A stretch of DNA of 64,000 nucleotides from Saccharopolyspora phatthalungensis (GCF_014203395.1 NZ_JACHIW010000002.1:1736001-1800000); one strand, 5' to 3'; shown: positions 42,400 to 51,279, counted from the first letter of the stretch. Notes: generated from the letters alone by a model not told the origin. Made by a program: numbers and translations.

Positions 42400-42764
42400 T
42401 CGTCGTCGGGCACCTGTGGATGTCGGCAACACGGGCGCCCACACGCGTTGTGGTGACGGACGAGCGCCGTTTGAGGAAGCCAGTGGGGACGGTCAGCGCC
42501 GGGTCACTAGCGCTCCGCTACAGCCACTGCCCCGGCGCTGAGCGTACCAACCCAGATCAGGTAATTGATGTTTCAACATTCTTTTCGATCTGTCGAGATC
42601 TGCTTGATCCACTCAACGTTGTCCGCATAACGGCTACGCTGCGTGCCCGTCGGGCTGGGGGTTCGCAGGGGTGCGACCTCGGCGGGGTCGAGGTCGCAGC
42701 GAAGGCGCAGGGCCCCCGTACGCGATGTCGATATCGGGAGTATTCGATGACGCCATCGGTCGCG

Positions 42765-42792
42765 TACTCGATCACCACTACTCGATCACCAC
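42765..42792. repeat. Tandem 14-bp duplication
   Basis: TACTCGATCACCAC occurs twice in direct succession (42765-42778 and 42779-42792), with a looser relative (TATTCGATGACGCC) from 42741. This may be slippage-generated and is not otherwise explained. Confidence 0.55.
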
Positions 42793-43050
42793 ACGTAGGT
42801 CATGGCTTGGGCACCAGTGAGCCCAGCCACGACGATCCCCGGCAACGCGCGCTCCGGCTCCGGGCTCAGGCGCACGGCCTCCTGGACCGCGGCGCGCGTG
42901 GCCCCGGCATCGGATGCGTAATCCCGACCGTGCGCCACCTGCCCCGGCGATCCGAGCCGCCAGGACCAGCACATGCGGGGTGGTGAGGTGCCGCGTCGTG
43001 CCTGCCTCGAGGGTGAGGTGCCCTCGTGTTGCCCCACGTTGGAGGGGTGC

Positions 43051-43587
43051 TTATCCAGCAGGCCAATGCCGCGCGGGCCCGGAGTACAGCGAACGCCTGC
43101 TGACCTGGGGTTCGGGCTCGTCCCAGGTGATGTTTGCTTGCGGCTGCCAGGCCACGACCGGATCGAGCAGCATCGTGGTGGCGAACGTGATCAGCGCTGC
43201 CCGGGCTTCGGGCAGCGGAATGACCGCAGTGGGCGGGAAAAACCAGGGGATGTCCGAGTCGTACGGGATGGCGAGCTTGTCCTCGTGATCTAGGGCGAAG
43301 GTCACGAGCTCGATGTATTCGTGCCGGTAAGGATGAGGGACTTGGGCGGAGATGGCACCCCATCCGTCGCGATAGCCGAAGACCATGACGCCGCGGCCTC
43401 CGACCGGGGTTCCGTCCCAGGTCACCTTTCGGTCTGCAGGGGGCTCAACGAGCAGATGCACCTCGCTGTCGTCGGGCTCAGCGAGGACAGCGTCGAGGAG
43501 TTGGATCTTGTCGTGCTCCGTCGTCGCTGTCAGCTCAGGAGCGTCCCATGCGCGGCGGTCAATGGTGAGTTGACCTGTGGTGTTCAT
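43051..43587 (-). CDS. Imm1-family immunity protein (module 3)
   Basis: This 178-residue Imm1-like protein has the N-terminal HDKIQLLDAVLAEPDDSEVHLLV, the central MVFGYRDGWGAISAQVPHP (both in pieces here), and IPWFFPPTAVIPLPEARAALITF, then VVAWQP. A ~30-residue C-terminal extension follows the usual end. The ATG at 43587 follows GGGGGAG. It lies 11 bp downstream of its deaminase on the minus strand, without the overlap seen in modules 1 and 2. Confidence 0.76.
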   Translation of the reverse strand: MNTTGQLTIDRRAWDAPELTATTEHDKIQLLDAVLAEPDDSEVHLLVEPPADRKVTWDGTPVGGRGVMVFGYRDGWGAISAQVPHPYRHEYIELVTFALDHEDKLAIPYDSDIPWFFPPTAVIPLPEARAALITFATTMLLDPVVAWQPQANITWDEPEPQVSRRSLYSGPARHWPAG

Positions 43588-43598
43588 GGTGTCTCCCC

Positions 43599-44138
43599 CT
43601 ACTTCGCCTGTCCGTGGAACGTTCGTGACCCGTTAGGCCACCGCACCACCATCGTGTACCCGCTTGGCAAGATACGGCTGACCGACCGAACGCAGCCGAT
43701 CCTGGACGCCCACCCGCACGGTCCTTTGGGATTGTTCATCACCAGGGCTGTGGACTCGAACTCCTTCAGTCGCGCTAGCGTCGCGGCCTTGGCCTCAACA
43801 TGCTCGGCGGCCTGTTTGAAACTCAGATGGTCCTCACCGGGCTGCCGAGCCTCGTTCAGGAACTCTGTCCCGGATTCGAGCAGCGGATCGGGTTTCCTCC
43901 CGTTCACATTCCTCGTCCCGCTGATCAGCAGCAAGCCGTTGTCCGGGTTGGCGAACAGAATGCCATCGGTTGGTGTGCCGTTGAATACTGGAAGCCAGTC
44001 AAACTTGCCGGTGGCCCATTCCTTTGTCGCCCACGGAGGGCCGTCGAAGTGGGCACTGCCTTCGATCGGTTTGCATGCGGGCGCGGTCGTGGTCAGCAGC
44101 GCGATAACTGTCAGCAGCAGAAGCAGCGCTCGGCGCAC
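43599..44138 (-). CDS. Secreted or lipoprotein-type SCP1.201/DddA-like deaminase (module 3)
   Basis: This 179-residue protein has an N-terminal signal peptide at about residues 1-22 (RRALLLLLTVIALLTTTAPAC). The cysteine at 22 could be a lipoprotein acylation site, though the -3 position is unusual for a lipobox. The C-terminal deaminase domain has GTPTDGILFANPDNG, catalytic His113 and Glu115 in HVEAK, and zinc cysteines Cys141 and Cys149 (C-x7-C, in GPCGWASRIGC). ILPSGYTMVVRWPNG follows the cysteines. The catalytic set is complete. It has no trafficking domain other than the signal peptide. The GTG at 44138 follows GGAGG. Confidence 0.82.
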   Translation of the reverse strand: MRRALLLLLTVIALLTTTAPACKPIEGSAHFDGPPWATKEWATGKFDWLPVFNGTPTDGILFANPDNGLLLISGTRNVNGRKPDPLLESGTEFLNEARQPGEDHLSFKQAAEHVEAKAATLARLKEFESTALVMNNPKGPCGWASRIGCVRSVSRILPSGYTMVVRWPNGSRTFHGQAK

Positions 44139-44712
44139 AAACCCTCCCGCAGGTAGATGGCGACGGAAGGTTACAAGCGGCTACTAGCTGTCAGGTACCA
44201 CCTTTGCAGCGACAGCCATATGCACTAGCCCGGCGCGACGACGGTTGCTGAGCTACTGAAGGGCAAATAGCGGGTCACAGCCCTCGGCTTCGTCGTTGAG
44301 CTGCTCGAGCCCGGCAGCATCCGATAGAGCCGACACCCGATCGGCAGCGACAGGGGCCAGGAGTCGGGTTGAACAGGTCCGGCGAGCTCGCCAGCGATGA
44401 AGATGTCAGCGAGCAGCCGAGTGCTCCGGAAGCTCTTCTAGAACGTCTGAGCCGAGGGCCTGAGCTGCAGCACACCAGATTCGCCGACCCCGATCACCCG
44501 GAATCCGTCGTACTTAGGCCCTATGCGAGGCCTGGAGGCGGCCCGGCATCAGCGTCGTCCTCTTCCCCGACCCAGTGGTTCGGTCGCCGCAGGTCGCTAC
44601 GAAGGTCTAGAGCAGTTCCCTTGTCACCGTGCGCCGAGTTGATCTGAGGTTGTGTGGCCCCTGTGGGTCGGCGGTGCAAGCTGAGTGCAATACCGCAAAC
44701 GGCTTACGCCGC
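44139..44712. other. Spacer between module 3 and the IclR regulator
   Basis: No gene is supported in these ~570 bases. An open plus-strand frame at 44369-44647 and a minus frame at 44275-44475 show no family features or ribosome-binding sites. It should include the promoter of the module 3 deaminase just below 44250. Confidence 0.4.
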
Positions 44713-45459
44713 TTATAAAACTGCCCCCAGCTCCTTCGAGATGCGCTCGGCCGTTGTGGTGACCTGGCGAACCCACTCGCCCAATCGCTCACGCCGGTAA
44801 CGCGCCGTCGGCATCGCGAGCGAAACGGCCGCCGGGACCGCTCCGGCGGGGCCGGCCACCGCGCAGCCGAGCGCCGTCACGCCGACCTCGGTCTTCTGGT
44901 CGTTCATTGCGAAACCCTGGCGGCGGACCCGGCGCAGGTCGCGCAGCAGCGCGTCCACGTCGGCGACGCCGGAGTCCGGATCGCCGTAAAGCTCACGGAT
45001 TTCCGCCTCGCTGCGCGTGGCGAGCACGGCTCGTCCACCGGAAGCCAGATGCGCGGGCAGCACTTTCCCCTCCCTGTCGCCGACCCGCAGCACCTGGCCG
45101 CACTCGACCGTCGCCGCGAACCGGACCTGGTCGGCCACGACGACGAGCAGGTTACTGGTCTCGTCGGTCCGGGCAACGAGGCTTTGCAGGTGGGGCAGCG
45201 CGATCCGGCGCAGGTCCGCGACGGGCTCCGGGACCGTGTGCCTGCGCAGCACGGACCCTGCGACGTAACGACGATCCTCGTCCTGTTCGGCGAAGTCTCG
45301 GTAGACGAGCATCGCCAGCAGACGGTGGGCGGTCGACCGAGCGACACCGAGCCGTTGCGCGGCGTCGGTCACCCGCAGCGGCCCTTCCTGCTGTAAGAGC
45401 GTCGCGAGGTGCAGCGCGTGATCGACCGAGTCGATCCCGTAGGCCGGCTTGTTCTTCAT
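44713..45459 (-). CDS. IclR-family regulator of the gentisate operon
   Basis: This 248-residue IclR regulator has a winged helix (DHALHLATLLQ, then the recognition helix GVARSTAHRLLAMLVYRDF) and an effector domain with RTDETSNLLVVVADQVRFA and LASGGRAVLATRS. It is divergent from the gentisate dioxygenase operon, an arrangement common for IclR-type activators of aromatic catabolism. The ATG at 45459 was chosen over longer frames because the family N-terminus begins there. Confidence 0.9.
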   Translation of the reverse strand: MKNKPAYGIDSVDHALHLATLLQQEGPLRVTDAAQRLGVARSTAHRLLAMLVYRDFAEQDEDRRYVAGSVLRRHTVPEPVADLRRIALPHLQSLVARTDETSNLLVVVADQVRFAATVECGQVLRVGDREGKVLPAHLASGGRAVLATRSEAEIRELYGDPDSGVADVDALLRDLRRVRRQGFAMNDQKTEVGVTALGCAVAGPAGAVPAAVSLAMPTARYRRERLGEWVRQVTTTAERISKELGAVL

Positions 45460-45461
45460 GT

Positions 45462-45490
45462 CAGAACGATAGCTGCTTGCTGGCAGAACG
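45462..45490. promoter_or_regulatory. Candidate IclR operator
   Basis: CAGAACG occurs at 45462-45468 and 45484-45490, 22 bp apart on the same helical face, in the divergent gap between the IclR regulator and the gentisate operon. It is followed by a similar AGTAGC/ATAGC tail in both copies. A plausible regulator site; not tested. Confidence 0.35.
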
Positions 45491-45632
45491 GAAGTAGCGT
45501 TTGGGCGTGGCATTGAGGTCCGCGCGCCGATCTTCGCGATCGCTGCCGCGCTCCGCCGCGTCTCCCCTGTCCCCACGTCTTCCCGGTCCGGCTGGCCGCG
45601 CCGGACTGTCTTCGCACACAAGGAGGTGCCGC

Positions 45633-46742
45633 ATGACCGCTACCGTCTCGCCGGTCACCCTGCAGGTTAAGGATGGGCCCGGGCAGCCCGACCCGACACC
45701 GGAGCTGCACGAGCTGTACCGGGGGTTCGAGCAGGAGCTCTTGGTGCCGTTGTGGACCGAGATCGGTGATCTGATGCCCAGCTCGCCACGGCCCGCGGCG
45801 CGGTCGCACCTGTGGCGCTGGGCGAAGCTGCTCGGACTGGCGCAGCGGTCCGGCGAGCTGGTTCCGGTCGGCCGCGGCGGGGAGCGGCGGGCGATCGCGC
45901 TGGCCAACCCGGGTTTGGGTGGCGCTCCGTACGCGACGCCGACGCTGTGGGCGGCGATCCAGTACCTCAACCCGCGCGAGGACGCCCCGGTCCACCGGCA
46001 CACGCAGCATGCTTTCAGGTTCGTTGTGGAGGGCGAGGGTGTCTGGACCGTCGTCGACGGCGACCCGGTCGCGATGCGCCGCGGGGACTTCCTCCTCACT
46101 CCGGGCTGGCGCTTCCACGGTCACCACAACCAGGCCGACACCCCGATGGCCTGGCTCGACGGCCTGGACATCCCCTTCGTCCACCACACCGGGTCGTCGT
46201 TTTTCGAGCTCGGCCCCGATAAGGTCGCGGACCGCTCCACCCCCGACCGATCCCGCGCCGAACGACTGTGGGCACACCCTGGCCTGCGCCCGGTCTCGCA
46301 GCCCGAGGCGCAGACCAGCTCGCCGATCGCCGCCTACCGGTGGGAACACACCGACGCCGCCCTGGCCGACCAACTCGATCTTGAGGCCGCGGGGCATCCC
46401 GGCGTGCTGGAGCCCGGACACGCGGCCGTGCGGTTCTCCAACCCGACGACCGGTGGCGACGTCATGCCGACCATCCGCGCGGAAATGCACCGGCTGCGCG
46501 CCGGGGGGAGCAGCGCCACCCGCCGTGAGGTCGGCTCGGCCGTCTGGCAAGTGTTCGACGGCACCGGGCGGGTGCGAGTCGGCGAGCGGGAGTGGGAGGT
46601 CGACCGCGGTGACCTGGTCGCCGTGCCCTCTTGGCAGCCGCTGACGATCGCGGCAGGGTCCCAGCTGGACCTGTTCCGCTTTTCCGACTCCCCGATCTTC
46701 GAGCGGCTGAACGCCGACCGCGTTCAGGTCGACGCTTCCTGA
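45633..46742 (+). CDS. Gentisate 1,2-dioxygenase-like bicupin
   Basis: This 369-residue double-cupin dioxygenase would open the gentisate (2,5-dihydroxybenzoate) ring to maleylpyruvate. The N-terminal cupin has HRHTQHAFRFVVEGEG with iron-binding histidines and the later LTPGWRFHGHHNQ motif. The C-terminal cupin is more diverged. The ATG at 45633 follows AAGGAGG. It is the first gene of the operon and is followed at 12 bp by the fumarylpyruvate hydrolase. The neighbours make gentisate the natural substrate. Confidence 0.88.
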   Translation: MTATVSPVTLQVKDGPGQPDPTPELHELYRGFEQELLVPLWTEIGDLMPSSPRPAARSHLWRWAKLLGLAQRSGELVPVGRGGERRAIALANPGLGGAPYATPTLWAAIQYLNPREDAPVHRHTQHAFRFVVEGEGVWTVVDGDPVAMRRGDFLLTPGWRFHGHHNQADTPMAWLDGLDIPFVHHTGSSFFELGPDKVADRSTPDRSRAERLWAHPGLRPVSQPEAQTSSPIAAYRWEHTDAALADQLDLEAAGHPGVLEPGHAAVRFSNPTTGGDVMPTIRAEMHRLRAGGSSATRREVGSAVWQVFDGTGRVRVGEREWEVDRGDLVAVPSWQPLTIAAGSQLDLFRFSDSPIFERLNADRVQVDAS

Positions 46743-46754
46743 AGGAGAGCCCCC

Positions 46755-47600
46755 ATGAGACTCACGACATTGCGCACGCCGAACGGCACCCGCGCGGCAC
46801 GGATCGACGGCGACACCGCGATCGAGATCGACTCCTCCGACGTTGGTGCCCTGCTTTCCGATCCTGCCTGGCGCGATCGGGGCGCCGCAGCCGACGGGCC
46901 GGCGCACCACCTCGCCTCGGCCGACCTGGCGCCGGTGGTGCCACGCCCGGGGAAGATCTTCTGCGTCGGGCTGAACTATCGCGGCCATATCCTGGAAATG
47001 GGCCGCGACCTGCCCGAAAACCCCACCCTGTTCGCCAAGTTCGCCGACGCCCTAATCGGCCCGAGCGATCCGATCGCACTCGACCCGGCGTCGGCGGCCG
47101 TTGACTGGGAAGCCGAGCTCGCCGTCGTCGTCGGGACACCGGTCCGGCGCGCCAGCGAGGCCGAAGCGGCGGCGGCGATCGCCGGGTTCGCCGTGCTCAA
47201 CGACGTCACCATGCGGGACTGGCAGTACCGCACCCTGCAATGGCTGCAGGGCAAGACCTTTGAGGCCACCACGCCGTTCGGCCCGTACCTGGTCACCCCG
47301 GACGAGCTGCCCGGCGGTACGCGCCCCACGCTGGACCTGCGCTGTGCCGTGGACGGCGAGACCGTGCAGGCCGCGAACACCTCCGACTTGGTGTTCGATC
47401 CGGTCGCGCTGATCGCCTACATCTCGCGGATCGTCACCCTCAATCCCGGTGACGTCATCGCCACCGGCACCCCCGGCGGGGTCGGGCACGCCCGCGACCC
47501 GAAGCGCTACCTGACCGACGGTGCCACGCTGACCACCGAGATCCAGGGCCTGGGCGCCCAGCAGAACACCGTCCGCGCCACCGCCGGGGTGCCGGCATGA
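46755..47600 (+). CDS. Fumarylacetoacetate-hydrolase family: fumarylpyruvate hydrolase
   Basis: This 281-residue FAH-family hydrolase would split fumarylpyruvate into fumarate and pyruvate, the last step of the gentisate route. It has the family segments FCVGLNYRGHI near residue 75, the metal-binding Glu in DWEAELAVVVG near 115, MRDWQYRTLQW, KTFEATTPFGPYLV and GTPGGVGHARD. The stop overlaps the next start by 4 bp. Confidence 0.9.
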   Translation: MRLTTLRTPNGTRAARIDGDTAIEIDSSDVGALLSDPAWRDRGAAADGPAHHLASADLAPVVPRPGKIFCVGLNYRGHILEMGRDLPENPTLFAKFADALIGPSDPIALDPASAAVDWEAELAVVVGTPVRRASEAEAAAAIAGFAVLNDVTMRDWQYRTLQWLQGKTFEATTPFGPYLVTPDELPGGTRPTLDLRCAVDGETVQAANTSDLVFDPVALIAYISRIVTLNPGDVIATGTPGGVGHARDPKRYLTDGATLTTEIQGLGAQQNTVRATAGVPA

Positions 47601-48271
47601 GCCCCGGCGACACCCGGTCTTGGGCCGACGAGGGCACCCGGCTGCTGCTCCGCGGCCTCGACCGGCTCACCGACACCGACCTCGATGGACCCTGCGCGCT
47701 GCCCGGCTGGACCCGCCGCCACCTGCTCGCCCACGTCGCCTCGAACGCCGAAGCAATCGGGCGGCTGCTGACCTGGGCCCGCACCGGCATTGAGAACCCC
47801 ATGTACTCCTCGCCCGAGCAACGCGCCGCCGACATCGAGACCGGCGCCACCCGGCCCGACCTGCGGAACTGGGTCCACGACTCCGCGACCGAGCTGGCGC
47901 GGGCGATGGACGCCCTGCCCGCCCAGGCATGGTCGGCCGAGGTCGTGACCGCCCAGGGCCGCACCGTGCAGGCGAGCGAGACACCGTGGATGCGGGCTCG
48001 CGAGACATGCATCCACGCCGTGGACCTCGATTCCGGCACGACCTATCCGGAGCTGCCGGAGGGGTTCCTCGTGGCCTTGCTCGACGATGTCACCGCTTGG
48101 CGCTCCACCCGGCCCGGACCGGCGATCCTGCTGACCACACCGCACACCCGCCACGAGATCACCGGCGACGGCGAGCCCATACCGGTGGATCTGCCGCTCG
48201 CGACCGCGGCCGCCTGGCTCATCGGACGCCACAACGACGCGACCCTGCCCACCCTGCCGCGCTGGTTGTAG
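47597..48271 (+). CDS. Mycothiol-dependent maleylpyruvate isomerase
   Basis: This 224-residue DinB/MDMPI-fold protein isomerises maleylpyruvate to fumarylpyruvate with mycothiol as cofactor. The N-terminal four-helix bundle has LPGWTRRHLLAHVASNAEA with the metal His, and the later Glu and His are in ARETCIHAVDLD near residue 140. The C-terminal domain follows. Mycothiol use is an actinobacterial trait that supports the host assignment. The start overlaps the hydrolase stop. Confidence 0.9.
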   Translation: MSPGDTRSWADEGTRLLLRGLDRLTDTDLDGPCALPGWTRRHLLAHVASNAEAIGRLLTWARTGIENPMYSSPEQRAADIETGATRPDLRNWVHDSATELARAMDALPAQAWSAEVVTAQGRTVQASETPWMRARETCIHAVDLDSGTTYPELPEGFLVALLDDVTAWRSTRPGPAILLTTPHTRHEITGDGEPIPVDLPLATAAAWLIGRHNDATLPTLPRWL

Positions 48272-48283
48272 AGGAGCGACCTC

Positions 48284-49471
48284 ATGACCACACCCGACAT
48301 GGACCCCGACGTGGATGCCCTCGTCGTCGGCGGCGGCATCGGCGGCCTCGCCACCTCCCTCGCCCTAGCCCGCTCCGGCCGCACCGTGCGCGTCCTGGAG
48401 CAGGCCCCCGAGTTCGGCGAGGTCGGCGCCGGCCTGCAGATGGCCCCCAACGCCACCCGCATCCTGCGCGGCTGGGGCCTGCTCGACGAGGTGATCGATC
48501 ACGGCGTCGCCCCCCGACGGCTCGTCATGCGCGACGCCCTCGACAACAAGGAACTCACTTACCTCGATCTCGCCGACACCGCCCGCCGCTACGGCGCCCC
48601 CTACATCGTGATCCACCGCAGCGACCTGCACGCCATCCTCGTCCGAGCCTGCCGGGCCGCCGGCGTCGACCTCGTCACCAACGCCGCGGTCACCGACGTC
48701 AAGACCGCCACCGACCAGGCCACCGCGATCGGCGAACACCGCCGCGACACCGGCCGCATCGTCATCGCCGCCGACGGCCTCGGCTCCCGGCTACGCGGGC
48801 GGCTCAGCAACGACGACCCCGTCAGCTCCGCTTACGTCGCCTACCGCGGCGCGCTGCCCCTCGCCGACCTGCCCGACACCTCCGGCCTCGCCCTCGACGA
48901 CGTCGTCGTCCACATTGGACCGGGCTGCCATCTGGTCCAGTACCCGCTACGCCGCGGCGAGATGTTCAACCAGGTCGCCGTCTTCCGCTCCGCCAAAGCC
49001 CTCGCCGGGCAGGACGACTGGGGCACCCCCGACGAACTCGACGCCGCCTTCGCCGCCACCTGCGACCCCGTCCGCGCCGCCCTGCCCAACCTCTGGCGCG
49101 ACCGCTGGTGGCGGATGTACGACCGCGAACCCATCGACGCCTGGATCGATGGCCGCCTCGCCCTCACCGGCGACGCCGCCCACCCCATGCTTCAATACCT
49201 CGCCCAAGGCGCCTGCCAGGCCATCGAGGACGCCGAATGCCTCGCCGAATACGTCGGCAAACACACCGCAGACACCGGAACCGACTGGGACGCGGCACTC
49301 GTCGGCTACGCCGAGACCCGCAGCGCGCGAACCGCCCGGGTCCAGCGCGCTGCTCGGCAATGGGGCGATCTCTGGCACTGCGACGGCCTCTTCCGAGCCA
49401 CCCGCAACGCCTTGCTCACCGACCGCGATCCCGCTGACTACCGCCACATCGACTGGCTCTATGCCGCTTAG
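48284..49471 (+). CDS. 3-Hydroxybenzoate 6-hydroxylase-like FAD monooxygenase
   Basis: This 395-residue class A flavoprotein hydroxylase has the FAD Rossmann motif GGGIGGLATSLALARSG near residue 13. The DG motif is in IAADGLGSRLR near 165, and the GD motif LTGDAAHPMLQYLAQGACQA near 285. It would hydroxylate 3-hydroxybenzoate (or salicylate) to gentisate using NAD(P)H and O2. The choice of 3-hydroxybenzoate rests on the neighbouring gentisate genes. Confidence 0.88.
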   Translation: MTTPDMDPDVDALVVGGGIGGLATSLALARSGRTVRVLEQAPEFGEVGAGLQMAPNATRILRGWGLLDEVIDHGVAPRRLVMRDALDNKELTYLDLADTARRYGAPYIVIHRSDLHAILVRACRAAGVDLVTNAAVTDVKTATDQATAIGEHRRDTGRIVIAADGLGSRLRGRLSNDDPVSSAYVAYRGALPLADLPDTSGLALDDVVVHIGPGCHLVQYPLRRGEMFNQVAVFRSAKALAGQDDWGTPDELDAAFAATCDPVRAALPNLWRDRWWRMYDREPIDAWIDGRLALTGDAAHPMLQYLAQGACQAIEDAECLAEYVGKHTADTGTDWDAALVGYAETRSARTARVQRAARQWGDLWHCDGLFRATRNALLTDRDPADYRHIDWLYAA

Positions 49472-49487
49472 AGGGTGTTTCAACAAG

Positions 49488-50732
49488 ATGACCGACACGA
49501 ACGATCTCAACGGACCGGTTGCCGTGCAACGAGCCGCCGCCGCGCTGGCCGCCGGTGGCATGGTGGTCGTGGTCGACGACGCGGATCGGGAGAACGAGGG
49601 CGATCTGATCGTCGCGGCCGATGCCGTCACCGAGGAGCAGATGGCGTTCATCGTGCGGCACACGACCGGAATCGTGTGTGCTCCGATGGCGGCGAGCCGG
49701 GTCGAGGCGCTGCAACTGCCTCAGATGGTGCCCTCGGCGGAGAACAGCGACAGCCACGGAACCGCGTTCACGGTCAGCGTGGACCACGTCGACAGCGGAA
49801 CGGGCGTCTCGGCTGCCGACCGGCGGCTGACCCTGAACGCGTTGGCCCGGCGCGATCTGCGGCCCGAGGAGTTGCGCCGGCCCGGCCACGTGTTCCCGTT
49901 GCGCGCCCGCGACGGTGGCGTGCTCGTCCGGGCCGGGCATACCGAGGCCGCCGTCGACCTGATGGGGCTGGCCGGGCGCGAGCCGGTCGGAGTGATCAGC
50001 GAGATCGTCGCCCCGGACGGTTCGATGGCTCGCGGCGAGCGCTTGCGCCGGTTCGCCGACAAGAACGACCTGCCGATGCTGTCCATCGCCGACCTTGTTC
50101 GCTACCGCCGGGCCACCGAGCGGCTGGTCGAACACGTCGCGACCTCGACCATGCCGACGGTGTTCGGCGACTTCCGGGCCGTCGCCTACCGTTGCACACT
50201 CGACGGCACGGAGCACCTCGCCCTGGTGCTCGGCGACGTCGCCTCGGCCGGCCGGTCCGAGCGCGGCGCGCTGGTCCGGGTGCACAGCGAATGCCTCACC
50301 GGCGACATCCTCGGCTCCCTGCGCTGCGACTGCGGTGCCCAGCTGGAGCAGGCCCTGCGCGCGATCGCCGACGAGGGCTGCGGCGCGGTGGTCTACCTGC
50401 GCGGTCACGAGGGCCGTGGCATCGGTCTCGGCCACAAGATCCGCGCCTACGCGCTCCAGGAAGGCGGACTGGACACTGTGGACGCCAACATCGCGCAGGG
50501 CTTGCCCGTCGACTCGCGCAGCTACGGCGTCGGTGCCCAGATCCTCGGCGAGCTGGGGATCCGGCACCTGCGCCTGATCACCAACAATCCCGCCAAGTAC
50601 GGCGGACTCGACGGCTACGGGCTCACGATCGTCGACCGGATCGCCCTGCCGACGGTGGAAAACCCGCACAACGTCCGCTACCTGCGCACCAAACAAACCC
50701 GAATGGGCCACCACCTCGATGCCGCGCGCTGA
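49488..50732 (+). CDS. ribBA: RibBA: DHBP synthase / GTP cyclohydrolase II
   Basis: This 414-residue bifunctional enzyme makes two precursors of riboflavin. The RibB half has DDADRENEGDLI near residue 27 and DSHGTAFTVSVD near 90. The RibA half has the zinc site VHSECLTGDILGSLRCDCG near 260 and the guanylyl motif RGHEGRGIGL. It starts 16 bp after the FAD hydroxylase in a gentisate operon, which is unusual. It probably raises the flavin supply for the FAD hydroxylase and flavin reductase beside it. A second, biosynthetic copy is expected elsewhere. Confidence 0.93.
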   Translation: MTDTNDLNGPVAVQRAAAALAAGGMVVVVDDADRENEGDLIVAADAVTEEQMAFIVRHTTGIVCAPMAASRVEALQLPQMVPSAENSDSHGTAFTVSVDHVDSGTGVSAADRRLTLNALARRDLRPEELRRPGHVFPLRARDGGVLVRAGHTEAAVDLMGLAGREPVGVISEIVAPDGSMARGERLRRFADKNDLPMLSIADLVRYRRATERLVEHVATSTMPTVFGDFRAVAYRCTLDGTEHLALVLGDVASAGRSERGALVRVHSECLTGDILGSLRCDCGAQLEQALRAIADEGCGAVVYLRGHEGRGIGLGHKIRAYALQEGGLDTVDANIAQGLPVDSRSYGVGAQILGELGIRHLRLITNNPAKYGGLDGYGLTIVDRIALPTVENPHNVRYLRTKQTRMGHHLDAAR

Positions 50733-50760
50733 AGCCCCCTCACGACCCGGGAGGTCACCG

Positions 50761-51279
50761 ATGACCGCCAAGCAGGCAACGTCGTTCCGCGAGGTGCTCG
50801 GACACTTCGCCTCGGGAGTCACGGTCATCACCGGGATCACCGACGACGGGCCGGCCGGGTTCACCTGCCAGTCGTTCTCCTCGCTGTCCCTCGACCCACC
50901 GCTGGTGGTCGTCCTGCCCGGGAAGTCGTCCACCAGCTGGCCGCGGATCGCCGATACCGACCGCTTCTGCGTGAACATCCTCGCCGACCACCAGGATCAA
51001 CTCAGCACCAGATTCGCCAGGTCCGGAGCCGACAAGTTCGCCGATGTCGCCTGGACTCCCTCACCGCTCGGCCAGCCCGTCCTCGACGGTGCCTGCGCGT
51101 GGATCGACTGCCACATCGAGGCGATCCACCCGGGCGGCGACCACCTCATCGTCGTCGGCGCCGTCGAGCACCTGTCCGCGAAACCGGACCGCCAGCCGCT
51201 GCTGTTCCACCGCGGGGCCTACGCCCGAACCTCCCGCTTAGGATCTCCACACCGGGATGCTCCTTCAGCCACGCGCTAA
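50761..51279 (+). CDS. Flavin reductase-family protein
   Basis: This 172-residue protein of the FMN-binding split-barrel family has the flavin motif FASGVTVITGITDDG near residue 17, TCQSFSSLSLDPPLV, and the GDHLIVVGAVE strand. Such proteins reduce free FMN/FAD with NAD(P)H and feed two-component monooxygenases. It is 28 bp after ribBA, and its stop overlaps the stop of the convergent AraC gene. It could serve the LLM monooxygenases of this strain or an unlisted oxygenase of the aromatic pathway. Confidence 0.88.
   Translation: MTAKQATSFREVLGHFASGVTVITGITDDGPAGFTCQSFSSLSLDPPLVVVLPGKSSTSWPRIADTDRFCVNILADHQDQLSTRFARSGADKFADVAWTPSPLGQPVLDGACAWIDCHIEAIHPGGDHLIVVGAVEHLSAKPDRQPLLFHRGAYARTSRLGSPHRDAPSATR

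Larger units (their letters stand above)
41993..43050. other. Gene-poor spacer between deaminase modules 2 and 3
   Basis: About 1 kb without a confidently intact gene. It holds small fragments at 42023-42399 described separately, an AT-rich stretch near 42560-42620, and a 14-bp tandem duplication at 42765-42792. On the minus strand 42786-43037 an 83-codon frame (ending LPGIVVAGLTGAQAMTYVW) follows the module 3 immunity gene by 13 bp and might be translated, but it shows no recognisable domain. Confidence 0.45.

Noticed and set aside
42786..43037. 83-codon minus-strand frame after the module 3 immunity gene
   Set aside because: No domain, weak start and no conserved pattern; noted only in the spacer description.
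49472..49487. FMN riboswitch before ribBA
   Set aside because: Only 16 bases separate the hydroxylase stop from the ribBA start, too short for an FMN aptamer.
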